Positions 16,274 to 23,859 of a DNA stretch of 64,000 nt are shown here, piece by piece. The stretch's first letter is position 1, and every line of letters begins with the position of its first letter. The notes beneath the pieces are model-generated. The model was not told the origin of the DNA, made no database searches, and saw only the letters and a list, made by a program, of their open reading frames with translations. Source of the stretch: Lentzea pudingi (GTDB lineage: Bacteria > Actinomycetota > Actinomycetes > Mycobacteriales > Pseudonocardiaceae); the NCBI RefSeq assembly GCF_014646255.1, contig NZ_BMNC01000013.1, forward strand, positions 151,478 through 215,477, given 5' to 3'. A program made the position numbers and the translations under genes.

Positions 16274-17181
16274 TCCCCGGCGTCCTCGTCGGACACCACC
16301 ACCGCGTCGAACCGGGCTGGGCGACGGGCACGACCGTCGTGCTGGTGCCCGCGGGCGCGGTCGGTGCCGTCGACGGACGCGGTGGCGCGCCCGGCACCCG
16401 CGAGACCGACCTGCTGGACCCGGCGAACCTGGTCCAGCAGGTGCACGCGATCTGCCTGTCCGGCGGGTCGGCGTACGGGCTCGCGGCGGCGGACGGCGTC
16501 ATGAGCTGGCTCTCGGAACGCTCGATCGGCTTCCAGGTCGGCACGCAGCCGCACCACGTCGTGCCGATCGTGCCCGGCGCGGTGATCTTCGACCTGCCCA
16601 TGTCGGAGTGGGGCAACCGGCCGGACGCCTCGTTCGGCCACGCGGCCTGCGAAGCCGCCTCCTCCGAGTTCGCCCTGGGCTGCGTCGGCGCGGGTGCCGG
16701 TGCGCGGGTCGGTTCCCTGAAGGGCGGTGTCGGCGCCGCGTCGGCGACGGTCGGTGCGCACCGGATCGGCGCGCTCGCCGTGGTGAACGCGTCCGGCGAG
16801 GTCGTCGACCGCGCGTCCGGACTGCCCTGGCTGCCTTCGCTCGGAACGTCACCGGTGACGCTGCCCGAACCCAAGCCCGAGGGCCTCAACACCACGATCG
16901 GCGTGGTCGCGGTGGACGCGGAGCTGTCCAAAGCGGAGTGTCAGCGGCTCGCGATGGCCGCGCAGGACGGCCTGGCGCGCGCCGTGCGTCCCGCGCACTC
17001 GATGTTCGACGGCGACACGGTGTTCGCGCTCGCCACGGGGGCCGTGCCGCTCGCAGAGCCGCGTGCGTTCGCGCTCGACGCGTTGTGCACCGCCGCTGCC
17101 GAGATGTTCGCGGAGGCCGTGGTGTCGGGCACGCGCGAAGCGACGACTTTGAACGGCGTGACGGCGTTCCGCGACCTCTGA
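16270..17181 (+). CDS. P1 family (DmpA-like) self-processing aminopeptidase/hydrolase
   Basis: 303 residues with N-terminal-nucleophile P1 family features: ICLSGGSAYGLAAADGV, PIVPGAVIFDL, GCVGAGAGARVGSLKGGVGAAS and ATGAVPLAEP. In P1 enzymes autocleavage occurs before a Ser/Thr in the second half, freeing the catalytic residue; here the expected region is around NTTIGVVAVDAELSKAE. DmpA-type enzymes release N-terminal amino acids from short peptides. It is coupled to DUF2017 by a GTGA overlap and matches Rv1333 by position. Confidence 0.85.
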   Translation: MIPGVLVGHHHRVEPGWATGTTVVLVPAGAVGAVDGRGGAPGTRETDLLDPANLVQQVHAICLSGGSAYGLAAADGVMSWLSERSIGFQVGTQPHHVVPIVPGAVIFDLPMSEWGNRPDASFGHAACEAASSEFALGCVGAGAGARVGSLKGGVGAASATVGAHRIGALAVVNASGEVVDRASGLPWLPSLGTSPVTLPEPKPEGLNTTIGVVAVDAELSKAECQRLAMAAQDGLARAVRPAHSMFDGDTVFALATGAVPLAEPRAFALDALCTAAAEMFAEAVVSGTREATTLNGVTAFRDL

Positions 17182-17199
17182 GTTGGGTATCCGGCTGTC

Positions 17200-17496
17200 A
17201 TGGCCGATGTCATCGATCAAGCAGCAGGTGTCGTCACCGAACTGGCACCGCCCGGCGCGCCGAGGGAGATCCCCGGCAGGGAACTGGCCGTGGTCGCGCC
17301 CGCGGGACTGTTCGCCGCGGCGTTCCTGGTGCCACCAGGGCTGGGCAAGGTGCTGATGAAGCTCGGCGTCGCCGCCACCCCGCTCGCCGCCTGGGCGGAG
17401 CTGGCCGCGTGGCGCGGGCTCGACCAGGCACAACGCCGCCGCGGCGTGGCTTTGCTGGCCCTCTACGTCGTGGTGGTGCTCAGCCGGCGTCGATGA
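17200..17496 (+). CDS. Small hydrophobic protein of unknown function
   Basis: 98 residues from ATG 17200. Two hydrophobic stretches (LAVVAPAGLFAAAFLVPPG and RRGVALLALYVVVVLSRRR) suggest a small membrane protein. No family recognised. It starts 18 bp after the P1 hydrolase gene and its last 17 bases overlap the convergent SRPBCC gene. Moderate certainty that it is a real gene, based on codon pattern and position. Confidence 0.5.
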   Translation: MADVIDQAAGVVTELAPPGAPREIPGRELAVVAPAGLFAAAFLVPPGLGKVLMKLGVAATPLAAWAELAAWRGLDQAQRRRGVALLALYVVVVLSRRR

Positions 17497-17899
17497 ACTT
17501 CTTGAAGTTCTCGACGTTGCGTTCGACCTGCTCGCGCAGCGACTTCTCCAGCACCCTCCGGCCCAGCCTGAGCAGGCCGGACAGCTCGAACTCGTTCTCG
17601 CACACCAGGAGCGTGCGCCGCCCGTCGAGCACCGAGTAGCGGTTGGCGATCGTGTGGACCATGCCGCGCGTCTCGTAGCGGGAGATCCGTTCGTGGGCGT
17701 TCGCGGCCAGCACGGTCTCTTCGAGCGTGAACCTGCGGTAGGTCAGCGTCGCCGTGGACCCTTCGGCGCCGGGCATCTCGCCGTGCTGGGTGATGCTGAC
17801 CAGGTCCGGCTGCCAGCGGTGCAGGTGCGCGGGGTCGGACGTGAGCACCCGCACCCGTTCGATCGGCTGATCCAGCACGATCTCCTTCGTGAAGCGCAT
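17480..17899 (-). CDS. SRPBCC (polyketide cyclase/START-like) family protein
   Basis: 139 residues with an SRPBCC layout: MRFTKEIVLDQPIERVRVLTSDPAHLHRWQPDL (first strand, helix and the 'HxRWxPD' turn), ETVLAANAHERISRYETRG, LLVCENEFELSGLLRLGRRV and a long C-terminal helix. Such proteins bind hydrophobic ligands in a deep cavity. The ligand and role are not deducible here. It diverges from the mec gene. Confidence 0.75.
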   Translation of the reverse strand: MRFTKEIVLDQPIERVRVLTSDPAHLHRWQPDLVSITQHGEMPGAEGSTATLTYRRFTLEETVLAANAHERISRYETRGMVHTIANRYSVLDGRRTLLVCENEFELSGLLRLGRRVLEKSLREQVERNVENFKKFIDAG

Positions 17900-17943
17900 C
17901 CGGCCAGGTTAAACCAGGTACACGTGCTGTTATCTCGCATACC

Positions 17944-17970
17944 GAGACAAGTCTCGCCAGCCCGTAGGAT
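17944..17970 (+). promoter_or_regulatory. mec-cysO-cysM promoter with candidate operator
   Basis: -10 box TAGGAT (17965-17970) lies 7 nt before GTG 17978, giving a leaderless mRNA. The inverted repeat GAGAC-AA-GTCTC (17944-17955) lies just upstream of the -10 in the -35 zone, a good position for repression or activation of the cysteine genes. The regulator is unknown. Confidence 0.5.
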
Positions 17971-17977
17971 TGAGCGC

Positions 17978-18388
17978 GTGCTGGTGATTCGCCGTGACCT
18001 GGTGGACGCGATGGTGGCCCACGCGCGCCGCGACCATCCCGACGAGGCGTGCGGGGTGATCGCCGGGCCGTACGGGTCCGATCGTCCTGAGCGCTTCATC
18101 GAGATGGAGAACGCGGAGCGGTCGCCGACGTTCTACCGGTTCGACGCGGCCGAGCAGCTCAAGGTGTGGCGCGGGATGGACGCGAACGACGAGGTGCCGG
18201 TGGTCATCTACCACTCGCACACCGCGACGGAGGCGTACCCGTCCCGCACCGACATCTCGTTCGCGGGTGAGCCGGAGGCCCATTACGTGCTGGTCTCCAC
18301 GCGTGACCCGATCGAGCACGAGCTGCGGTCGTACCGCATCGTCGACGGTGTCGTGACCGAGGAACCGGTCAAGATCATCGAATCCTGA
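17978..18388 (+). CDS. mec: Mec: [CysO]-cysteine peptidase (JAMM metalloprotease)
   Basis: 136 residues with a complete JAMM/MPN+ motif: Glu in HPDEACGVIAG and HSH-x7-S-x2-D in YHSHTATEAYPSRTDISF, which binds zinc. Mec releases cysteine from the CysO-cysteine adduct formed by CysM in the sulfur-carrier route characterised in M. tuberculosis (Rv1334). GTG 17978 is chosen from the promoter geometry; the frame is open upstream. It precedes cysO by 31 bp. Confidence 0.92.
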   Translation: MLVIRRDLVDAMVAHARRDHPDEACGVIAGPYGSDRPERFIEMENAERSPTFYRFDAAEQLKVWRGMDANDEVPVVIYHSHTATEAYPSRTDISFAGEPEAHYVLVSTRDPIEHELRSYRIVDGVVTEEPVKIIES

Positions 18389-18419
18389 GTTGCACCCGTT
18401 TCCCGGAGGTAGAACCACC

Positions 18420-18692
18420 ATGGCAGTCACCGTGTCGATCCCGACCATCCTGCGCACCCACACCGGGGGCGAGAAGTCGGTGTCCGCTGCCGGTACGACG
18501 CTCGCCGAGGTCATCGACGACCTGGAGAACAACCACGGCGGCCTCAAGGCCCGCCTGGTCAAGGAAGGGACGCTGCACCGCTTCGTCAACGTCTACGTCA
18601 ACGACGAGGACGTGCGCTTCTCCGGTGGCCTCGCGGCCGAGGTGAAGGACGGCGACAACGTCACCATCCTCCCGGCCGTCGCGGGCGGCTGA
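18420..18692 (+). CDS. cysO: CysO sulfur-carrier protein (ubiquitin-like)
   Basis: 90 residues, beta-grasp fold, ending AGG, the diglycine C-terminus that is thiocarboxylated. The segment FVNVYVNDEDVRFSGGLAAEV is typical of MoaD/CysO. It donates sulfide to CysM for cysteine synthesis. ATG 18420 follows GGAGGT. A second, divergent MoaD-like protein also ending AGG is encoded at 63340. Confidence 0.92.
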   Translation: MAVTVSIPTILRTHTGGEKSVSAAGTTLAEVIDDLENNHGGLKARLVKEGTLHRFVNVYVNDEDVRFSGGLAAEVKDGDNVTILPAVAGG

Positions 18693-18700
18693 TCTCCCCC

Positions 18701-19651
18701 ATGGCCCGCTACGACTCGCTCCTGGACGCGCTCGGCGGCACGCCGCTGGTGGGCCTGCCCCGCCTGTCGCCGTCCGAGAACGTGCGCATCTGGGCGAAGC
18801 TCGAGGACCGCAACCCGACCGGCTCGATCAAGGACCGCCCCGCGCTGGCCATGATCGAGGCGGCGGAGCGGGACGGCGTGCTGCGTCCCGGCGCGACGAT
18901 CCTGGAGCCGACGTCCGGCAACACCGGCATCTCCCTGGCGATGGCCGCGAAGCTCAAGGGCTACGGCCTGGTGTGCGTGATGCCCGAGAACACCTCGACC
19001 GAGCGCAAGCAGCTGCTGCAGGCGTACGGCGCGCGGATCGTGTTCTCACCTGCCGCCGGCGGGTCGAACCAGGCCGTCGCCACGGCCAAGGAGCTCGCCA
19101 AGCAGAACCCGGACTGGATCATGCTCTACCAGTACGGGAACCCGGCGAACGCCGAGGCGCACTTCCGCGGCACCGGCCCGGAGATCCTCGCTGACCTGCC
19201 GTCCATCACCCACTTCGTGGCCGGTCTCGGCACGACGGGCACGCTGGTCGGCGTCGGCCGGTTCCTGCGCGAGGCCAAGCCGGACGTGCAGATCATCGCC
19301 GCCGAACCCCGCTACGGCGAGCTGGTCTACGGCCTGCGGAACCTCGACGAGGGCTTCGTGCCGGAGCTGTACGACGAGTCGGTGCTGACCGGGCGGTACT
19401 CGGTCGGCTCGTACGACGCGTTGCGCCGCACCCGGCAGCTGCTCGAGACCGAGGGCATCTTCGCCGGCATCTCGACGGGGGCGATCCTGCACGCGGCGCT
19501 GGCCGTGGCGACCAAGGCCGAGGTGGCGGGGAAGTCCGCGGACATCGTGTTCGTGGTGGCGGACGCCGGGTGGAAGTACCTGTCCACCGGCGCGTACGCC
19601 GGAACGCTGGACGAGGCGGCGGCCCGGCTGGACGGCCACCTCTGGGCGTGA
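18701..19651 (+). CDS. cysM: CysM: O-phosphoserine sulfhydrylase (CysO-dependent)
   Basis: 316 residues of the cysteine synthase fold. The PLP lysine is Lys44 in TGSIKDRPAL. PTSGNTGISLAMAAKLKGY binds the substrate carboxylate and GLGTTGTLVGVGRFL the cofactor phosphate. The ELVYGLRNLDEGFVPELYDE segment is characteristic of actinobacterial CysM. It condenses O-phosphoserine with CysO thiocarboxylate. It begins 8 bp after cysO and closes the operon at a strong terminator. Confidence 0.94.
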   Translation: MARYDSLLDALGGTPLVGLPRLSPSENVRIWAKLEDRNPTGSIKDRPALAMIEAAERDGVLRPGATILEPTSGNTGISLAMAAKLKGYGLVCVMPENTSTERKQLLQAYGARIVFSPAAGGSNQAVATAKELAKQNPDWIMLYQYGNPANAEAHFRGTGPEILADLPSITHFVAGLGTTGTLVGVGRFLREAKPDVQIIAAEPRYGELVYGLRNLDEGFVPELYDESVLTGRYSVGSYDALRRTRQLLETEGIFAGISTGAILHAALAVATKAEVAGKSADIVFVVADAGWKYLSTGAYAGTLDEAAARLDGHLWA

Positions 19652-19686
19652 GCCCGACGATCTTGTCGGTGGTGCCGAGTACGTTG

Positions 19687-19725
19687 TGACGCAGGGGTTC
19701 CCAGCTCGGGGGGACCCCTGCGTCA
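19687..19725. terminator. Bidirectional terminator between cysM and SMP-30 gene
   Basis: A perfect 12-bp stem TGACGCAGGGGT (19687-19698) / ACCCCTGCGTCA (19714-19725) with a 15-nt loop, between two convergent genes. Confidence 0.8.
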
Positions 19726-19742
19726 GCCTGTTCCGCCGCTTT

Positions 19743-20603
19743 TCAGCCGTTGAAGGCGGTACCCGGCAGTCCCGCACCGGCACCGGGCAACACGAGCACC
19801 GAACCGTTGAGCTGCCGGTCCATCAACGCCTCATCGGACAGTCCGACACGCGCGGACGTCACGTACAGGTCGGTGAAGTCGGGACCGCCGAAGCAGCACG
19901 CGGTCGGGTTGTCGACCGGCACCACGATCTCGCGGTCCAATTCTCCCGCAGGCGTGTACCGGCGCACGGCGCGGCCACCCCACAACGCGACCCACACGCA
20001 CCCGTCGGCGTCCACGGTGAGCCCGTCCGGCCAGCCGTCGGTGTTGCCGACGTGGGTCAGCGGGCGGCGGTTCGCGACGGTGCCGGTGGCGTTGTCGAAG
20101 TCGAGGACGTCGATGCGGCGGGTCGGCGTGTCGATGAAGTACATGAGCTTCGCGTCCGGGCTCCAGCCGACGCCGTTGCTCGTGTTCACCTTGTCCACCA
20201 TGACCTTCGCGGACCCGTCGCCGGTGACCCTGGCGAGCCAGCCCTCGTCGGCGGCCTGGTCGTAGCGCATCGTGCCGGCCCACAACCGGCCCGACGGGTC
20301 GATGCCCGCGTCGTTGCCGCGCACGCCCTCCCGTGCCCAGTAGACGAGCCAGCTCTTCGCGCCGTCGCGGTCGATCAGCGCGATGCCGTCGCGCAGGTTG
20401 CAGACGATGCCGCCCTGCGCGCGTGGCTTGGCGGCGCCCACGTGCTGGGGCACCGGGAGCACCGCGTCGTCGTCGCGCGCGGGTGCGTACCGGTGCACCT
20501 CGGAGGCGAGGATGTCCACCCACAGCAACGTGGAGCTGCTGTGGTCCCAGGTCGGCCCCTCGCCGAGCTGGGCGGATGCGCGTACCGCTACTTCGATCGA
20601 CAC
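19743..20603 (-). CDS. SMP-30/gluconolactonase/LRE family beta-propeller protein
   Basis: 286 residues. Family landmarks in order: LGEGPTWDHSSSTLLWVDI (metal-binding Glu), GNDAGIDPSGRLWAGTM (Asn), NGVGWSPDAKLMYFIDT (Asn) and DGWPDGLTVDADGCVWVALW (Asp). These form the divalent metal site of six-bladed lactonases. It probably hydrolyses a sugar or other lactone. It is inserted between cysM and the rhomboid gene, which adjoin in mycobacteria. The 168-bp palindrome ends ten bases before its start codon, so its mRNA leader could form a long hairpin. Confidence 0.88.
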   Translation of the reverse strand: MSIEVAVRASAQLGEGPTWDHSSSTLLWVDILASEVHRYAPARDDDAVLPVPQHVGAAKPRAQGGIVCNLRDGIALIDRDGAKSWLVYWAREGVRGNDAGIDPSGRLWAGTMRYDQAADEGWLARVTGDGSAKVMVDKVNTSNGVGWSPDAKLMYFIDTPTRRIDVLDFDNATGTVANRRPLTHVGNTDGWPDGLTVDADGCVWVALWGGRAVRRYTPAGELDREIVVPVDNPTACCFGGPDFTDLYVTSARVGLSDEALMDRQLNGSVLVLPGAGAGLPGTAFNG

Positions 20604-20612
20604 CCAACCACC

Positions 20613-20780
20613 TTAGGTCCTGCATCGAGGTCCCATTCGCGATAGCCGGGCCTGAGGCGGCCCCTGGCGGCACGGCCGAACGACCCACATACAACACCGG
20701 TATGCCGGCCGTCCGGCCGCACCACCAGGAACCACCTCAGACGCGGCTCTCATCGAACGGGACCTCGATGCAGGACCTAA
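20613..20780. repeat. 168-bp near-perfect inverted repeat (long palindrome)
   Basis: Arms 20613-20691 and 20701-20780 pair along almost their whole length around a 7-9 nt loop. The outer 27 bp match at 26 positions; the inner 40 bp match at 30. Nine of the ten inner differences, and the one outer difference, are changes that become G-U pairs in an RNA copied from the minus strand but C-A mismatches on the plus strand. A short interrupted stretch lies between. It fills most of the region between the divergent SMP-30 and rhomboid genes. It could be a dispersed palindromic element or a structured leader of the SMP-30 mRNA. Confidence 0.85.
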
Positions 20781-20788
20781 TTCCCACG

Positions 20789-20794
20789 TACGCT
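20789..20794 (+). promoter_or_regulatory. -10 box of leaderless rhomboid gene
   Basis: TACGCT ends 6 nt before GTG 20801, outside the palindrome. This decides the start: an in-frame ATG at 20768 lies inside the repeat arm and has no RBS. Confidence 0.55.
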
Positions 20795-20800
20795 GGACTC

Positions 20801-21412
20801 GTGGACCGCACCGCGCTCGCGAAACGGGTAATACCGCCGCATCCAGTGCTGTCGTTGCTCGTCGTGGCGGGGTTCGTCGGCTTCCTCTACGCCGTCGAGG
20901 CCTTCGACGTGGCGACCGGCGGCGCGCTCGAGGACGACGGCGTGCGGCCGCGTGACTTCGGCGAGTGGGACAACCTGCTCTGGATGCCGATGATCCACGG
21001 CGACTGGAGCCACCTCACCGGCAACGCCGTTCCGTTGCTGCTGCTGGGATTCCTCGCGAACTCCGGTGGGCTCAAGCAGTTCTTCCAGGTCACCGCCGTC
21101 ATCTGGCTGTCGTCCGCGCTGGGTGTGTGGGTGTTCGGCAGTCCCGGCAGCCACATCGGCGCGTCCGGGCTGGTGTTCGGGTTCCTCGCCTTCCTGCTCG
21201 TGCGCGGGGTCTTCGCGCGCTCGTGGCTGCAACTGGTGATCGCGGTCGGCGTGTTCGCGCTGTACGGCGCCGCGCTGTGGGGTGTGCTGCCGGGCCAGCC
21301 CGGCGTGTCGTGGGAAGGCCACCTGTTCGGCGCAATCGGCGGCGTTTTGGCTGCGTGGGGTGTTTCCCGTGAGAACCGGCGCGCTACAACACCGGCTACA
21401 TTCACGGCGTGA
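20801..21412 (+). CDS. Rhomboid-family intramembrane serine protease
   Basis: 203 residues with about six membrane helices. The catalytic Ser122 is in GASGLVFG and the catalytic His174 in EGHLFGAIGG; HGDWSHLTGNAVPLLLLG is the conserved first-loop block. Rhomboids cleave transmembrane substrates within the membrane. It corresponds to Rv1337 by position, upstream of murI. GTG 20801 is preferred from the leaderless promoter. Its stop overlaps the murI start (GTGA). Confidence 0.88.
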   Translation: MDRTALAKRVIPPHPVLSLLVVAGFVGFLYAVEAFDVATGGALEDDGVRPRDFGEWDNLLWMPMIHGDWSHLTGNAVPLLLLGFLANSGGLKQFFQVTAVIWLSSALGVWVFGSPGSHIGASGLVFGFLAFLLVRGVFARSWLQLVIAVGVFALYGAALWGVLPGQPGVSWEGHLFGAIGGVLAAWGVSRENRRATTPATFTA

Positions 21413-22176
21413 CGATCGGGATCATGGATTCGGGCGTCGGCGGCCTCACGGTCGCCCGCGCGGTCATGGACCAGTTGCCGGGCGAGTCGATCCACTACAT
21501 CGGCGACACGGCTCATGGTCCCTACGGGCCGCTGCCGATCGCGCAGGCCCGCAAGCACGCGCTGGAGGTCTGCGACCGGCTCGTGGACGAGGGCGCGAAG
21601 ATGCTCGTGATCGCGTGCAACACCGCGTCCGCCGCCTGCTTCCGCGACGCCCGTGAGCGCTACGACGTGCCGGTGGTCGAGGTGATCCTCCCGGCGGTGC
21701 GGCGGGCCGTGATGACGACGAGGTCCGGCCGCGTCGGTGTGATCGCGACGGTCGGCACGATCAACTCGCACGCCTACCAGGACTCGTTCCAGGCCGCGCG
21801 CGACGTGACGGTGACGGCGGCGGCGTGCCCGCGGTTCGTCGACTTCGTGGAGCGCGGCATCACCTCCGGGCGGCAGGTGCTCGGGCTGGCGCAGGCGTAC
21901 CTGGAACCGTTGCAGCGCGCCGAGGTCGACACGGTCGTGCTGGGCTGCACGCACTACCCGTTGCTGACGGGCGTGATCCAGATCGTCATGGGCGAACGCG
22001 TGACGCTGGTGTCGAGCGCCGAGGAGACGGTGAAGGACGTCGTGCGGGTGCTGACCGAGCGCGACGAGTTCGCCACCTCCGGCCCGGCCGTGCACCGGGT
22101 GACGTGCACCGGCCCGCCGGAGCGGTTCGCGAAGCTCGCCGCCCGGTTCCTGCCGACCTTCGAACAGTGGGGCTGA
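21409..22176 (+). CDS. murI: Glutamate racemase
   Basis: 255 residues with both catalytic cysteines: Cys70 in IACNTASA and Cys180 in LGCTHYPLL. The N-terminus IGIMDSGVGGLTVARAV and GDTAHGPYG are family blocks. It supplies D-glutamate for peptidoglycan in the cytoplasm. Translationally coupled to the rhomboid gene and followed with one-base spacing by the phosphodiesterase gene. Confidence 0.95.
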   Translation: MTIGIMDSGVGGLTVARAVMDQLPGESIHYIGDTAHGPYGPLPIAQARKHALEVCDRLVDEGAKMLVIACNTASAACFRDARERYDVPVVEVILPAVRRAVMTTRSGRVGVIATVGTINSHAYQDSFQAARDVTVTAAACPRFVDFVERGITSGRQVLGLAQAYLEPLQRAEVDTVVLGCTHYPLLTGVIQIVMGERVTLVSSAEETVKDVVRVLTERDEFATSGPAVHRVTCTGPPERFAKLAARFLPTFEQWG

Positions 22177-22177
22177 T

Positions 22178-22945
22178 GTGCTGCTGACCGTGCTCGGCTG
22201 CTCCGGCAGCATCCCCGGACCCGGCGCGGCGGCGTCGGGCTACCTGGTGGAGGCGGAGGGGTTCACGCTCGCACTGGAGTTCGGCAACGGGGTGCTGTCG
22301 CGGTTCCAGGAGGAGCGGGAGCTGTTCTCGATGGACGCGCTGGTGCTCTCGCACCTGCACCCGGACCACTGCGTCGACGTGTCCTCCCTTTACGTGGCGC
22401 GGAAGTACCACCCCGAACCGCCCTCGAACGCCTTGCCGGTCTACGCGCCCGCCGAAGCGCACTCGCGGTTCGTCGCCTCCTACGCGCCGAACGCCGCCGA
22501 ACGTGAGTCGCTCGACTTCAGCGACGTGTTCTCATTCCACGGGCTGGGGTCGCGCGTGGAGATCGGACCGTTCACCGTGGACTCCGCCGTGGTGGCGCAC
22601 CCCTGTGAGGCCTACGGGTTCCGGATCTCCTACGGCGGCGTGACGCTGGCCTACACCGGCGACAGCGGGCCGTGTGCCGCGTTGAACTCGCTGGCGGCGG
22701 GTGCCGACGTGCTGCTGAGCGAGGCGAGCTGGACGCACGCCCCGGACCGGCAGCCCGACCTGCACCTGTCCGGCCGCGAGGCGGGGGAGCTGGCCGCCAG
22801 GGCCGGGGCAGGGCGGCTGCTGATCACGCACGTCCCGCCGTGGACGTCGCGCGAGGACGTGCTGGGGGAGGCCCGGTCGGCGTTCGCCGGGCCCGGTGAG
22901 CTGGTCGTGCAGGGCGGCCGGTACGAGGTGGGGGAGCGGACATGA
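22178..22945 (+). CDS. MBL-fold phosphodiesterase, Rv1339-like
   Basis: 255 residues. The metal-binding motif is LSHLHPDHCVDV (HxHxDH), with further ligands at VAHPCEAYG, AYTGDSGPC and LLITHVPPW. The N-terminal TVLGCSGSIPGPG replaces the usual start of RNase Z-like enzymes. By sequence pattern and position after murI it corresponds to M. tuberculosis Rv1339, reported as an atypical class II cAMP phosphodiesterase. A nucleotide phosphodiesterase role is therefore likely, not shown. It overlaps the OsmC gene by ATGA. Confidence 0.85.
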   Translation: MLLTVLGCSGSIPGPGAAASGYLVEAEGFTLALEFGNGVLSRFQEERELFSMDALVLSHLHPDHCVDVSSLYVARKYHPEPPSNALPVYAPAEAHSRFVASYAPNAAERESLDFSDVFSFHGLGSRVEIGPFTVDSAVVAHPCEAYGFRISYGGVTLAYTGDSGPCAALNSLAAGADVLLSEASWTHAPDRQPDLHLSGREAGELAARAGAGRLLITHVPPWTSREDVLGEARSAFAGPGELVVQGGRYEVGERT

Positions 22946-23358
22946 TCAACCTGGAGCGCGTCGGTGAGCACGAGTTCGTCGCCACCAACGGGCGCGGCGC
23001 GTCGGTGAGGATCGGCCGCAAGGGTCAGGAGGGCTCGTTCAGCCCGGTCGAACTGCTGGTCGCGGCCGCCGCCGGGTGCGCCATGGTCACGTCGGAGACG
23101 GTGATCCTGCGCCGGACGGGCAGCGACCGGCTGACCGCCGAGGCGGACGCGGTCCAGTCCGAGAGCGGCAACGAGGTGATCTCCATCCCCGTGACGCTCT
23201 CGTACGACCTGTCCGCGGTGGAGGACGTCGAGGCGCTCGAAACCGTCGTCCGGCGTGCCGTGGAGCAGTTCTGCACGGTCACGCGGACGTTGAAGCAGTC
23301 GGCGACGGCGCCGCTTCAGCTCCCGACGCCGCTCCAGACGGCACCCGACCCGCTGTGA
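22942..23358 (+). CDS. OsmC family protein
   Basis: 138 residues with SFSPVELLVAAAAGCAMVTSE, the OsmC block holding the first redox Cys, and a second Cys in EQFCTVTRTL. OsmC/Ohr proteins reduce hydroperoxides with paired cysteines. Start ATG 22942 overlaps the preceding stop. The last 43 bases overlap the convergent DUF2231 gene. This gene is an insertion relative to the mycobacterial murI-Rv1339-rphA order. Confidence 0.82.
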   Translation: MINLERVGEHEFVATNGRGASVRIGRKGQEGSFSPVELLVAAAAGCAMVTSETVILRRTGSDRLTAEADAVQSESGNEVISIPVTLSYDLSAVEDVEALETVVRRAVEQFCTVTRTLKQSATAPLQLPTPLQTAPDPL

Positions 23359-23810
23359 CCGGCGCGCACGGTCTGCACCGTCGTCCCGACCGCGAGCAGC
23401 ACCACCAGCACGGACACCACGACTGAGATCACCCGCCACGTCTTCGTGGTGGGTGCCTCGGCCTGGCGTTCGCGGTCCGCGAGCCGGCCCGCGACCAGCA
23501 GCGCGATCACCGCGACGCCGAACCCGAGCGCGATGGGCAGCAGCATGGTGCCGAGGTCCGCGTGCGTCTGGATGGCGGGGTTCTGCACGCCGTTGCGCTG
23601 CAGCGCCGCCAGCAGGTCCTCGCCGGCCTGCTTGGCCACGGGAACCGCCGCGACACCGGCCAGCGTGACCCCCAGAACGGGCCACGCGTACTTGCGCCGC
23701 CAGCCCGGGACCAGCGCGATCGCCACCGAACTGAGGGCCGCGAGAGGGAGCAGCACGACCACCGCGTGCACCAGCAAGGGGTGAACCGGAATACCGTCGA
23801 TCGTCAGCAT
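23316..23810 (-). CDS. DUF2231 membrane protein
   Basis: 164 residues with four membrane helices. GIPVHPLLVHAVVVLLPLAA at the start is the DUF2231 hallmark (two conserved His facing the membrane); THADLGTMLLPIALGFGVAV and a C-terminal helix ending VVLLAVGTTVQTVRAGHSG follow. ATG 23810 has AGGGAG upstream. The function is unknown; such proteins have been compared to cytochrome b561-like or oxidase-associated membrane proteins. Confidence 0.8.
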   Translation of the reverse strand: MLTIDGIPVHPLLVHAVVVLLPLAALSSVAIALVPGWRRKYAWPVLGVTLAGVAAVPVAKQAGEDLLAALQRNGVQNPAIQTHADLGTMLLPIALGFGVAVIALLVAGRLADRERQAEAPTTKTWRVISVVVSVLVVLLAVGTTVQTVRAGHSGSGAVWSGVGS

Positions 23811-23846
23811 GCATCTCCCTACGCCATGGCGCTCCGCAGGGTTCAT

Positions 23847-23852
23847 TAGGGT
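23847..23852 (+). promoter_or_regulatory. -10 box of leaderless rph-rdgB operon
   Basis: TAGGGT ends 7 nt before GTG 23860. There is no SD sequence, so the operon mRNA is probably leaderless. Confidence 0.55.
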
Positions 23853-23859
23853 AGGCGCC

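Noticed and set aside
20768..21412. ATG 20768 as start of the rhomboid gene
   Set aside because: It lies inside the palindrome arm without an RBS; GTG 20801 has a -10 box 6 nt upstream.
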